NCBI GenBank assembly: GCA_964625525.1 | Contig: CAZVEE010000009.1 | Span: 4,151 to 68,150, forward strand | Direction: 5' to 3' | Length of the DNA: 64,000 nucleotides | From: CAZVEE01 sp964625525 | GTDB lineage: Bacteria; Pseudomonadota; Alphaproteobacteria; JAJFIK01 | In this document: piece after piece, positions 52,317 to 60,800 of the stretch | Layout of the letters: each line of letters opens with the position of its first letter | Position numbering within the stretch: position 1 is the stretch's first letter | Notes under the pieces: generated by a model | What the model was told of the DNA's origin: nothing | Seen by the model: only the letters and a program-made list of their open reading frames with translations | Databases searched by the model: none | Made by a program: the position numbers and the translations under genes

Positions 52317-53285
52317 TCACACGAGGGTGCGCGCCCCTTCAATCCCCTGCGGCGCATCCAGGATCTGCGCCCCGGCGCCCGCCACCGGCGCCGCATAGGA
52401 GCGGTATCCGATTCCCGCCGTCTCGAACGCCCCACCCAGCGCCGCCGCCACCGCGTCCGCCTCGCCCGGCGCGGCCCAAGCAAAGACCGACGGCCCGCTG
52501 CCCGATAGCGAACACCCAATAGCCCCCGCCTCCAGCGCCGCCGCCTTGGCCGCAGCAAAGGGGGCCACCAGATGCGCCCGCTGTGGCTCCACCAGCGCGT
52601 CTTTCATGCCCAGGCGCAAAAGCGCCCGGTCGCCCTCGTAACAGCCCGCCAAGAACAGCGCCACATGGCGCGCATGCAGCACCGCCGTCGCCAGCGGCAC
52701 GTCTGGCTTCAAAACCGCGCGCGCCATGCGCGTTTCCACTGTGATATCGGGATGCACCAGCAGACAGACGAGATCATCCGGCACCGGCACGGGCCGCACC
52801 CGCAAGGGAACGTCTTCGCACAAAAGAACAACGCCGCCGTAAAGACTGGCCGCCACATTGTCCACCGGCGGTGGGTCGGCGGAGGCGCGCTCGCCTTCAA
52901 AGGCACAAGCCAGCACCGCGTTTCGGTCGAGCGGGTCGCCCAGCAGGGCATTGACGGCCACCGCCGCCGCGACCGCCGATGCCGCCGAACCGCCCATGCC
53001 TGAACTCATAGGCACGCCCTTGTCCACATCCAGGACGACGCCGCCCGGGTGCCCGGCCTGCGCCAGCACGGCCTGGCCTGCCCGTAACGCCGTATTGTGC
53101 GCCACCTCTTGGGGCAATCGCGTCACCAAACCGCTGACGGCGCCGAGCGTGAGGCCCGGCGCCTCGACCGCGCGCGCGGTCACGGTGTCAAACAGGACCG
53201 GAAAGGCTTGGCCCAGAATATCGAAGCCGACGGCCACATTGCCGATGCTGGCGGGCGCCCGCGCCGCGCGGAGAGAGTGAACCAT
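52317..53285 (-). CDS. thrB: Homoserine kinase, GHMP family
   Basis: 322 residues. The opening ARAPASIGNVAVGFDILG and the ATP loop VPMSSGMGGSAAS (~90-103) are those of GHMP-type ThrB. The C-terminal SLSGSGPSVFAW loop is also present. It phosphorylates homoserine for ThrC. Many alphaproteobacteria instead use an unrelated APH-fold homoserine kinase, so the GHMP form is a useful taxonomic marker. It starts 24 bp after the thiolase stop. Confidence 0.95.
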   Translation of the reverse strand: MVHSLRAARAPASIGNVAVGFDILGQAFPVLFDTVTARAVEAPGLTLGAVSGLVTRLPQEVAHNTALRAGQAVLAQAGHPGGVVLDVDKGVPMSSGMGGSAASAVAAAVAVNALLGDPLDRNAVLACAFEGERASADPPPVDNVAASLYGGVVLLCEDVPLRVRPVPVPDDLVCLLVHPDITVETRMARAVLKPDVPLATAVLHARHVALFLAGCYEGDRALLRLGMKDALVEPQRAHLVAPFAAAKAAALEAGAIGCSLSGSGPSVFAWAAPGEADAVAAALGGAFETAGIGYRSYAAPVAGAGAQILDAPQGIEGARTLV

Positions 53286-53309
53286 CGGCGTCTTCCGTCG
53301 GTTTCCAGT

Positions 53310-54512
53310 TTACGCGTCCTGCGCCCCGATAATGCAGACCGCGCACACATTGGTAGAGGGGGTGCCGCCCAGATTATGGGTCAGGCCGATAGACGGGCTC
53401 GGCAATTGGCGTTCTCCTGCCCGACCCTGCAGTTGCAGATACATCTCATAAAGCATGCGCAGCCCCGAAGCGCCGATCGGGTGCCCAAAACACTTCAAGC
53501 CGCCATCGATCTGACACGGCACGCCGCCACTGGAGTCGTAAAAGCCCTCCATGACATCACGCCAGCCACCCCCTTCTGGGGAAATGAACAGGTCTTCCAT
53601 GGTCACCAATTCGGTGACGGAGAAGCAGTCATGCACCTCCATCATGGACACCTGATCGCGCGGCCGCTCGATCCCCGCCTCTTGATAGGCCTTGCGCGCC
53701 GCCACGCGAGCGGTGTGAAAGTAGCTGCCGTCCCAGGAATTGTGCGACGATTCCAGGCCATTGGAGAGGGACAATTGCAGCGCCTTCACGGTGATGATGT
53801 CGCTTTTACCCAGGCTGCGCGCGATTTCCGGCGTTGTCACAATGGCGCAGGCCGAACCATCCGACACCCCGCAACAGTCAAACAGGCCCAGCGGCTCGGC
53901 GATCATGGGCGCTTTCATCACCTGCTCTTCGGTGATGACATTGCGCAGATGCGCCTTAGGGTTCTTGGATCCGTTCTCGTGGCTCTTCACCGAGACATGG
54001 GCAATAGCGCGCTTCAGCGTGTCCGCGTCCACCCCATGTTTTTTCATGTAAGCACTGGCAAGCTGAGCGAATGATCCGGGGGCGGACATATTGGGCGCTA
54101 CTTGCGGATTGAACGTGCCGGGCTGCGGCACGGGCAGGCCGCCATAGCCCGTATCCTTGAGTTTCTCCACACCCAGCGCCAGCGCGATATCACAAGCGCC
54201 CGCCGCCACCGCATAAACGGCACCGCGAAAGGCCTCGGAGCCGGAGGCGCAGAAATTCTCCACCCGCGTCACCGAGATGTTCGGCAGGCGCAAGGTGGTG
54301 GACAGCGGCGTGCCGCCCTTGCCCACGCTCGCCTCTTCAATATGGGTGGAGAACCAGGCCGCCTCGATCTGATTGGTGCCGATCCCGGCGTCTTCGAGGG
54401 CCTCCAGATAGGCCTCCACCATCAGTTCTTCCGCGCCCGCATCCCAGCGTTCGCCGAATTTGGAACACCCCATGCCTAGGATGGCCACCTTATCCCGGAT
54501 GCCCGTTGCCAT
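53310..54512 (-). CDS. Thiolase-family (SCP2-type) acetyl-CoA acetyltransferase
   Basis: 400 residues from the ATG at 54512 (GGAGGA 7 nt upstream). The reactive Cys is in ENFCASGSEAFRGAVYAV (~90). VHDCFSVTEL, KCFGHPIGASGLRM and HNLGGTPSTNVCAV supply the remaining thiolase active-site elements (the first as HDCF in place of NEAF). This is the SCP-x/lipid-transfer type, active on branched or sterol-side-chain 3-oxoacyl-CoA in studied cases. It shares the strand with thrB and thrC at short spacing. Confidence 0.9.
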   Translation of the reverse strand: MATGIRDKVAILGMGCSKFGERWDAGAEELMVEAYLEALEDAGIGTNQIEAAWFSTHIEEASVGKGGTPLSTTLRLPNISVTRVENFCASGSEAFRGAVYAVAAGACDIALALGVEKLKDTGYGGLPVPQPGTFNPQVAPNMSAPGSFAQLASAYMKKHGVDADTLKRAIAHVSVKSHENGSKNPKAHLRNVITEEQVMKAPMIAEPLGLFDCCGVSDGSACAIVTTPEIARSLGKSDIITVKALQLSLSNGLESSHNSWDGSYFHTARVAARKAYQEAGIERPRDQVSMMEVHDCFSVTELVTMEDLFISPEGGGWRDVMEGFYDSSGGVPCQIDGGLKCFGHPIGASGLRMLYEMYLQLQGRAGERQLPSPSIGLTHNLGGTPSTNVCAVCIIGAQDA

Positions 54513-54661
54513 GGTCTCGTCCTCCCATTTGCCGTCGGTTTTTTCTCTCCGTCCGGCGGGCAGTATCGGCGCCTTTTGGCCGGGCTTCAATGCGGTCTGC
54601 TCTTGACGGATGGGAGCAAGGCGCCAATCTGCCGGACGTCACCGACCAACAGGAGGGTTTG

Positions 54662-54997
54662 ATGGCCCGCAAAGCCAATCCGATGGCCAAGGCGCTGCGC
54701 ACGACCGTGTTCCGCCCCAAGGTTCAGGGTGATCCCCGAAAAGATCCGCGCAAGACGCGCAAAAAGCTGAAAGCGGCTCTCAAGCGGGAGCCGCTTTTTT
54801 CTTATGGGGCCGATGACGTGGCCGACGCGGTGCGGGGCCCGAGCGCGGTGTACAGACACGCCGCGATGATCGCCGCCGCGCCGATCCAGAGCGTCCAATG
54901 GGGCAATTCCAGGAAGAACACCCAGCCCAAAAGCGCACTCCACAACAAGGCGGAATATTCGAACGGCACCAGGCTCTGCACGCAGGCCCGCGCATAG
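54662..54997 (+). CDS. Small basic ORF that enters a terminator without a stop: candidate ArfA-like ribosome-rescue peptide
   Basis: AGGAGGG lies 4 nt before the ATG at 54662. The first ~46 codons give a basic peptide (MARKANPMAKALRTTVF, then RPKVQGDPRKDPRKTRKK and LKAALKREPLF). The frame has no stop before the T-run of a strong terminator (54770-54800). The first in-frame stop is at 54997, inside antisense DNA of the DMT remnant. The mRNA should therefore end inside the reading frame and be non-stop. ArfA of beta/gammaproteobacteria is made exactly this way and shares the ALxxxxFRxxV-then-basic pattern (E. coli ALLHDPLFRQRV). Such peptides recruit RF2 to stalled ribosomes. Homology is short and is inference. 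The GKGSY segment of known ArfA is absent. Confidence 0.55.
   Translation: MARKANPMAKALRTTVFRPKVQGDPRKDPRKTRKKLKAALKREPLFSYGADDVADAVRGPSAVYRHAAMIAAAPIQSVQWGNSRKNTQPKSALHNKAEYSNGTRLCTQARA
54770..54800 (+). terminator. Terminator inside the small basic ORF
   Basis: A perfect 10-bp stem (aaagcggctc at 54770-54779, gagccgcttt at 54788-54797) with an 8-nt loop runs into six T (54795-54800). On the minus strand a weaker T-rich tail follows, so it may also serve the convergent DMT remnant. Confidence 0.85.
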
Positions 54998-55520
54998 GCC
55001 ATGGACAACAGCATCCAGACACTGGAGCCCGTTACCGCGAGGGCCAGAATCCACGGCAGTGCACTGACCGGCGGCAAGGGCGCGAAGACCAGCGCCACCG
55101 GCGCCAGCCACAACGCCGGCATCACATTGGCAAAAAACGCGATCGCCTAATGCCCATCCGAGCGCGCCCGCGCCCGCCGCATAATCAGCGACAAGGCATA
55201 AAACACCGCCGCGGCGAGCGCCGCCAGCCGCCCCAGCAGCGTACCCGCCTCGCCGTCTCCCGGATCACTGCCCAGCGCAATCACCACCACGCCCGCAAAA
55301 CCCAGCAGCGACGCGAGCAGCACGCGCGCCTGCGGACGGACGCCAAGGATGAGCCATTCCAGCGGTGCCACCATGAGCGTGGCGGTAAAGCCTAAGGTGG
55401 TGGCTTCCGCCAAGGGCAGTTTTGTCAGGGAGAAAAAGAACAGCAGCACCATGGCCGTATGCACGAGCCCGCGCAGCATATGAAAGCGTGTCGCCGGCCA
55501 TCCGGGCAGCCGCTCCCCCG
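54802..55520 (-). pseudogene. EamA/DMT transporter remnant: 5' deletion and in-frame TAG
   Basis: In one continuous frame the sequence encodes HMLRGLVHTAMVLLFFF, LTKLPLAEATTLGFTATLM, several further spans, then a TAG at 55147-55149, then AIAFFANVMPALWLAPVA and the C-terminal EamA half. The DMT family normally has ten spans; the first two and their start codon are missing, replaced by a TIR-coding stretch. The TAG stands where Gln (CAG) would fit by one change. Two lesions make function very unlikely. Confidence 0.75.
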
Positions 55521-55696
55521 ACCACCACCACACAGCGCGCCGTGCGCACGTCGTGCTCGATCACTTCGTCCCAGCGGTCGCCTGCGCGCAGGTCCGTGTC
55601 CCACCAGACGCTAAAGCCCGCCGCTTCCAAGGCCGCCACGATCGGGCGCACCCGCGCCGCGTCGGCCTTCGCGTAGCTCACGAAAACGTCGGTCAT
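55520..55696 (-). pseudogene. TIR-domain protein remnant, 5' end only
   Basis: GGAGCAGC precedes an ATG at 55696. About 59 codons give the N-terminal part of a bacterial TIR domain: TDVFVSYAKADAARV, AALEAAGFSVWWDTDL, AGDRWDEVIEHDVRTA and ARCVVVV. Then the frame departs into DNA that codes, in another frame, for the DMT transporter. The region with the catalytic Glu of NAD-cleaving TIRs is missing. The frame stays open to 55265 only as an antisense-like artefact. Confidence 0.7.
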
Positions 55697-55780
55697 GCTG
55701 CTCCCCCCAGCGCCTCACCGCTGGAAACTATCGGTAATCGGCGTAAGCTCCGCAACCAGGACACACACGGGGGACGTACC

Positions 55781-56875
55781 ATGCGCATTCGGATCTGGGC
55801 CCTTCTGATGGCCGTGATTGTGGCGGGCTGCACACAGGAGCATCCGCCCACTGAAGGCCCTCCCGTGGGCATGCAGCGGCTCAGCTTGGAGGATCCTGAG
55901 CGGCTGGCGTGGGATGGGGACCGCCACCGGCCGCTGGCGACCTTCGTCTGGTATCCCGCCCCGGACGGCACCGCGATGGCCGAGGTCGTGGTCCCGGCGC
56001 AGCGCCCGGTGTTTTTCGGCGGTCACGCGGCCCGTAACGCCCCTTTGGCCGAAGGCGGCCCTTATCCGCTGGTGCTGCTCTCCCACGGCACAGGCGGCTC
56101 GGCCTTTCAGATGATGTGGCTGGGGCGCGCGCTCGCCGCCCGGGGCTACATCACGGCGGCGGTTGATCACCACGGCAATACGGCCGCTGAAGAGGCCTTC
56201 GATGCGCGCGGCTTCCGCATGCCCTGGCTGCGAGCCCAGGATCTGAGCGCGGTGCTCGATCAGCTCTTGAGCCATGACACATTCGGTCCCCGGATCGATC
56301 CGGACCGCATTGCCGCGGCGGGTTTTTCTCTCGGCGGCTACACGGCGATGACGCTCGCCGGCGCGCGCAGCGATCTGGCGCGCTTTGAGGCCTTCTGCGC
56401 CGGGCCGGACCGGGACCGCACCTGCGACGCCCAGGCGGAGTATCCGGAAGCGGACACCGCGTTCGCCGCCCTTCGCGCCGTAGATCCCAGCCTTGAGACA
56501 GCCATTGCGCGCCATGGGGATGACTTCGGCGATGCTCGTGTGAAGGCCATCGTGGCGCTTGCCCCGGCGCTCGCCGCAATGCTCACCGATGAAAGCCTGG
56601 CCGCCATTGATGCGCCGGTCCTGATCATCGCCGGAGATGCGGACACGGTCACGCCGGTGCGCACCAATGCCGCGCGCCTGCTCAACACCCTGCCCAACGC
56701 ACAGATGGAAATCCTCCAGGGTGCGACCCACTATGGCTTCTTGAACACCTGCACCGCCCGGGGTCGCCGTTTCGTCCCCGTCTGCGCCGATGACCCGGCC
56801 ATGCCCCGCGCAGACGTGCACGACCAAGCCATTGCCTTCATCGAGACCCACTTGCGGCGGAGCCTCACGCCGTGA
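55781..56875 (+). CDS. Lipoprotein alpha/beta hydrolase, dienelactone-hydrolase/PAF-acetylhydrolase-like
   Basis: 364 residues from the ATG at 55781. The lipobox AVIVAGC predicts a lipid anchor. The HGTGGS oxyanion block (~110), elbow AAGFSLGGYTA (~186), acid in IAGDADTVTP (~287) and His in GATHYGF (~315) complete the triad. Cys pairs near the C-terminus (NTCTARG, PVCADD) suggest a disulfide, consistent with a periplasmic site. The substrate is unknown. It converges on the synthase-like gene (4 bp between stops). Confidence 0.88.
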   Translation: MRIRIWALLMAVIVAGCTQEHPPTEGPPVGMQRLSLEDPERLAWDGDRHRPLATFVWYPAPDGTAMAEVVVPAQRPVFFGGHAARNAPLAEGGPYPLVLLSHGTGGSAFQMMWLGRALAARGYITAAVDHHGNTAAEEAFDARGFRMPWLRAQDLSAVLDQLLSHDTFGPRIDPDRIAAAGFSLGGYTAMTLAGARSDLARFEAFCAGPDRDRTCDAQAEYPEADTAFAALRAVDPSLETAIARHGDDFGDARVKAIVALAPALAAMLTDESLAAIDAPVLIIAGDADTVTPVRTNAARLLNTLPNAQMEILQGATHYGFLNTCTARGRRFVPVCADDPAMPRADVHDQAIAFIETHLRRSLTP

Positions 56876-56879
56876 GTCG

Positions 56880-58325
56880 TTACATCGGCACCGCTTTCCA
56901 GAAATAGCGGCGGAAGCCCCGGGTCTCGTCGAAATCCTTGATGCGGAAGACCATGCGCACGGCCATGCCGGTTTCGACCGTACCCGGATCAACATCCGTC
57001 AAATCGGCCATCAGGCGCCCGCCTTCTTCAAAGGTCACCATGCCGTAGTGCTGCGGCGGATCCATGGAATAGGTCAGATAATCCGCAGACCAGGACAGCA
57101 TGGACCCCGGCCGGTCGGCAAAGCTATAGGGCTCCTGGGTATCCACCGCGCCGCAATTGGGGTTCACACAGATCCGGCTGCGCGGATATTGCGCCGTACC
57201 GCAAACCGTACACCGTCCCCCCACCAAGCCAGAGATAACGTCGTCCTTGCGATAAAGCACGGTGAGAGCGGTCTTGTTGTCCTTCTCCGCCCGCATGCCC
57301 TTGTCCCAGTCGAGCATGTTTTTGAAGGTGAGCAGCTTCATGTAATTGGTTTCCGCCTTGCGTCGCGCTAGCGAGCCGGTGACGGCTCGCCGTTTGGGCA
57401 GGCTGGCAATGGCTTCGGTGACCTCAAACAGCAGCGCCGTCACCCCTTGGGCGAATTGCACGACCAGGATCCGCTCACCTGGCCGGGCGTCCTCCAGCGC
57501 ATGGGCAAGCATCACCAGCGCGTGGGCCGTGCCCGCCTCGCCGCATTCCATGGCCAGGTTCGGGCGCACGGCGTCCGGCTTGATCCCCACCATGCCCGCG
57601 ATCTTGGGCGGGATGGCCGGGAACGGGCTTGGCAGGATCATATGCGTGATGGTGTCCGCGCCGACATCGGTCTTCTCAAAGAGCGCCTTGACCACGCGGG
57701 GCACGAGCTTCGAGTAGCCCTCGTCGCGGATCCAGCGCTCTTCCCAGTGATAATCGAAGCGATGGCCCTCGCCCCGGAAGTGATCGACAAAGTTCGCCGT
57801 CAGCGTCTGCGCACCCACAAAGCGGGCAATGGGATTTTCCGCCCCCACCAAAAGCGCCGCAGCCGCGTCGCCATAGTCCATTTCCTGCGGGCTTGCCGCC
57901 CGCGCCATGCGGGTCTCCCCGGCCGTGACCAACCCGGCCTGGGCCATGCCGCTCTTGACGGTGGTGAGGGCATCGAGAAGCGCGGTGACGCCCGCCCGCT
58001 GCGAGCCGGTGGCATCGCTGGAGCGCAAGGTGTCCGGCAAGCCCAGCGCCGAGGCCACAATGCTGGCATTCAGCCGGTCGGCGAAGGGGAATGTCGTTGA
58101 GGCCGCATGCAAGGTCTCGATCCGCGCCCGGTCGAACCCATCAAGGCAATCCCGGGCCGCTTCCACCGACAAGGTCACCGCGTCCTCGTCCCAATTGGCC
58201 AGCGCCCGTTCGCCCTTGGCGCGGCCGCGCAGGCCCGGGTTCAGCCAGGCATGAGCCTGCGCAATGGCTTTGCGCTCAAGCCGCAGGCGAGGCACATAGG
58301 CCCCGAACGAGACGATACCGACCAT
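56880..58325 (-). CDS. HMG-CoA-synthase-like protein fused to a DUF35 OB-fold/zinc ribbon
   Basis: 481 residues from the ATG at 58325 (GGAGGA 4 nt upstream). Residues ~1-330 have the thiolase fold of HMG-CoA-synthase/KAS III-like proteins (GIVSFGAYVPRLRLER opening). At the position where the nucleophilic Cys is expected the sequence reads SDATGSQRAGVTALL, without Cys. Residues ~350-480 hold a zinc ribbon (CTVCGTAQYPRSRIC, then NPNCG) and OB fold (DUF35). DUF35 partners usually accompany thiolases. The gene may work with the SCP2-type thiolase 2.4 kb away. Confidence 0.87.
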   Translation of the reverse strand: MVGIVSFGAYVPRLRLERKAIAQAHAWLNPGLRGRAKGERALANWDEDAVTLSVEAARDCLDGFDRARIETLHAASTTFPFADRLNASIVASALGLPDTLRSSDATGSQRAGVTALLDALTTVKSGMAQAGLVTAGETRMARAASPQEMDYGDAAAALLVGAENPIARFVGAQTLTANFVDHFRGEGHRFDYHWEERWIRDEGYSKLVPRVVKALFEKTDVGADTITHMILPSPFPAIPPKIAGMVGIKPDAVRPNLAMECGEAGTAHALVMLAHALEDARPGERILVVQFAQGVTALLFEVTEAIASLPKRRAVTGSLARRKAETNYMKLLTFKNMLDWDKGMRAEKDNKTALTVLYRKDDVISGLVGGRCTVCGTAQYPRSRICVNPNCGAVDTQEPYSFADRPGSMLSWSADYLTYSMDPPQHYGMVTFEEGGRLMADLTDVDPGTVETGMAVRMVFRIKDFDETRGFRRYFWKAVPM

Positions 58326-58467
58326 AAAGTCCTCCCAGACCGATTGTTGTGCGCTTGGTGCGCTTCGCGGCTCAGTGTAGCGGATGCTCTCGGGTCGGCA
58401 ACGCGGGTCTTGCGCCCGCCGGAGCGAGGCGGTAGGCCACAGGCCCACGACGAAGGAAGCCTGGCCA

Positions 58468-59433
58468 ATGCCCCACGACACGCCCCATATCACCGCCGCG
58501 CGCGCCGTGCTCGCCACCGAAATCAAGGGCCTGGAGGCGCTCGCCGCCACCCTTGATCCCCGCTTTGAAGAGGCGGTCGAGACCCTCGACCGGGCCCGCG
58601 GTCGGGTGATCGTGTCGGGCATCGGCAAAAGCGGGCATGTGGGCTCCAAGATCGCCGCCACCCTCGCCTCCACCGGCAAGCCCGCGCAGTTTGTCCATGC
58701 GGCCGAAGCAAGCCACGGGGATCTGGGCATGATCACCGAGGACGATGTGGTGCTGGCCCTGTCGAAATCCGGCGAGACGGCGGAGTTAAGCGATCTGATT
58801 GCCTTCACGCGCCGCTTCTCCCTGCCGCTCATCGCCATCACGGCCGATGCCGACAGCACGCTGGCGCGGCGTGCGAGTGTGGCGCTCGTGCTGCCCGATA
58901 CGCCCGAGGCCTGCCCCAATGGTCTCGCGCCCACCAGCTCGACCACCATGATGATGGCCCTGGGCGATTGCTTGGCCATTGCACTCCTGAAGAAACGCAA
59001 CTTCTCAGCGAGTGACTTCAAGCAGTTCCACCCGGGCGGCAAGCTCGGTGCCCAGCTTCTTCACCTGCGCGATATTATGCACACCGGCGAGGCCATACCG
59101 CTCGCGCGCATCGATACGCTCATGTCGGAGGCGCTCGTGACCATGAGCGCCAAGCGTTTTGGCTGTGTCGGCGTCACCGATGAGGCGGGCGCGCTCGTCG
59201 GCATCGTCACAGACGGAGACTTGCGCCGGCATATGAGTGCTGATCTCATGGACCGAACGGCTGGGTCCTTGATGACCCACGGGCCCAAGACCGGCACGCC
59301 CACGATGCTCGTCGCCGAAGCGGTGAACATGATGAATGCGAACAAGATCCTGGTGTTGTTTGTGGTTGGGGACGCGGGCGAGCCTTTGGGTGTGGTGCAT
59401 ATGCACGATGTATTGCGGGTGGGCGCCGCCTGA
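58468..59433 (+). CDS. kdsD: Arabinose-5-phosphate isomerase, KpsF/GutQ/KdsD family
   Basis: 321 residues from the ATG at 58468. The SIS sugar-isomerase domain (~35-170) carries VSGIGKSGHVGSKIAATL, HAAEASHGDLGM and SKSGETAEL. Two CBS domains follow (~205-321: MHTGEAIPL to the VTDGDLRRHM motif, then MTHGPKTGTP). The enzyme makes arabinose 5-phosphate for Kdo and lipopolysaccharide synthesis. No other Kdo genes are in the window. Confidence 0.94.
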   Translation: MPHDTPHITAARAVLATEIKGLEALAATLDPRFEEAVETLDRARGRVIVSGIGKSGHVGSKIAATLASTGKPAQFVHAAEASHGDLGMITEDDVVLALSKSGETAELSDLIAFTRRFSLPLIAITADADSTLARRASVALVLPDTPEACPNGLAPTSSTTMMMALGDCLAIALLKKRNFSASDFKQFHPGGKLGAQLLHLRDIMHTGEAIPLARIDTLMSEALVTMSAKRFGCVGVTDEAGALVGIVTDGDLRRHMSADLMDRTAGSLMTHGPKTGTPTMLVAEAVNMMNANKILVLFVVGDAGEPLGVVHMHDVLRVGAA

Positions 59434-59493
59434 AGATCGCGCCTCCTGCTGGTCCTGTGAGCATCCACAAGGCCGAGGTTTGGGGGAGGCCGC

Positions 59494-59907
59494 ATGAATT
59501 TCGATCTGTTTGTTCAGCTCTCGCCGCCGGTGCAGATCCATTTGATCACGGCCGTGATCGCATTTGCGCTCGGGCTGGTGATCTTCCTGTTGCCCAAGGG
59601 CACGTCCTGGCACAAGACCTTCGGATGGATCTGGGTGGGCTTGATGCTGCTCGTGGCCATCAGCTCGATTTTCATCCGTCTCATCATTCAGGGGGAAGAC
59701 ACCTTCTATGAGGGCTTCTCCTCGATCCACATCTTCACCATCGTGACGCTGGCGTCGTTGCCTTTGGCCCTGGCCCATATCCGCACCGGGAATGTGCAGG
59801 GCCATCGCGGAGCGATGATCGGGCTCTATATCGGGGCGCTGCTCATCGCGGGCGCCTTCACTTTCCTCCCCGGTCGGGTCATGCATCAGATGGTTTTCGG
59901 CGGCTGA
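59494..59907 (+). CDS. DUF2306 family membrane protein
   Basis: 137 residues with four membrane spans (~16-34, 44-62, 79-95 and 110-127). IHLITAVIAFALGLVIFLLP and the WHKTFGWIWVGLM block with paired His are typical of DUF2306. HRGAMIGLYIGALLIAGAF follows. The His residues could coordinate a metal or heme, but the function is unknown. It is followed after 26 bp by the CPBP protease gene and is probably in its operon. Confidence 0.87.
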   Translation: MNFDLFVQLSPPVQIHLITAVIAFALGLVIFLLPKGTSWHKTFGWIWVGLMLLVAISSIFIRLIIQGEDTFYEGFSSIHIFTIVTLASLPLALAHIRTGNVQGHRGAMIGLYIGALLIAGAFTFLPGRVMHQMVFGG

Positions 59908-59933
59908 AGGCGGGCTGAGGCCGGGAGGCGGCC

Positions 59934-60800
59934 ATGCTGCGATGGGACGCGGTCTTGTTTCTGGGCCTGACCTTCGGCTTCAGCTGGACCGTGGGCTCCG
60001 CCATTTATGCCTATGGGCTGTGGCGCAATCCAGCCCTGGTCACTCTGACCAGCGTGGTCTTCATGATGGGGCCGGCCATCGGGGCGCTGATCACCGCTGT
60101 GCTGTTCGACAGGCACCGGATGCTGGACGCCTTGGGGCTGCATGTGCGGCTGAATTGGATATGGCTGTGGGCCTGGGCGTTTCCGCTGGTGATGATTGCC
60201 GGTGCCATTGTGGTCGATTGGACGCTCTCGGACGCCCGCTTTGATCCCATCGCTCATATGACCGCAATTTTTGAACAAGCCGGCCAGGATCCGGCCGATT
60301 TGCCCGTGGATCTGGAGACCCTTTTGTGGGTGCAGTTGATCGCGGCCCTGACGATTGGCCCGGCCATCAATACGGTTGTATCGCTCAGCGAGGAACTGGG
60401 CTGGCGCGGTTGGCTGTGGGATCGCTGGCGTCCTAGTGGCTTTTGGGTCGCAAGCCTGACCATCGGGGTGATCTGGGGACTGTGGCATATGCCGCTGGTG
60501 GTCATGGGACTGAATTATCCCGGCATGCCGGTCGCCGGGCCGTTGCTGATGGTGATCTTCTGCGTGATCCTCAGCCCCTTGATGGGATGGGTGCGGGAGG
60601 CCGGTGGCTCGGTGCTGCATGCCAGCCTGTTCCACGGCACGATGAATGCCGCGTCCGGGCTGGTGATCATTGCGCTGGGGCTGAACGCCTGGCCCTATCT
60701 GGGGATTGTGGGCCTGGGGGGCTTTCTCACGGGGCTTGCACTTTGGCTGGTGCCGGTCCTGGCCAGGCGGCAAGCGCGGGAGCGCGCGTCAGGGCCTTAG
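59934..60800 (+). CDS. CPBP-family intramembrane metalloprotease
   Basis: 288 residues with about eight membrane spans. The Abi/CPBP motifs are present: SEELGWRGWLWDR (EExxxR, ~153), GLWHMPLVV (~188) and HASLFHGTMN (~233) with the metal-binding His. Family members process CAAX-like or bacteriocin-related peptides or act in self-immunity. No bacteriocin genes are nearby. The end overlaps the convergent deaminase gene by 12 bp. Confidence 0.9.
   Translation: MLRWDAVLFLGLTFGFSWTVGSAIYAYGLWRNPALVTLTSVVFMMGPAIGALITAVLFDRHRMLDALGLHVRLNWIWLWAWAFPLVMIAGAIVVDWTLSDARFDPIAHMTAIFEQAGQDPADLPVDLETLLWVQLIAALTIGPAINTVVSLSEELGWRGWLWDRWRPSGFWVASLTIGVIWGLWHMPLVVMGLNYPGMPVAGPLLMVIFCVILSPLMGWVREAGGSVLHASLFHGTMNAASGLVIIALGLNAWPYLGIVGLGGFLTGLALWLVPVLARRQARERASGP

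Noticed and set aside
50768..52522. 584-codon plus-strand frame
   Set aside because: It is antisense to thrC and has no recognisable domain.
55265..55696. 143-residue TIR protein as an intact gene
   Set aside because: Only the first ~59 residues are TIR-like; the rest is out-of-frame transporter sequence.
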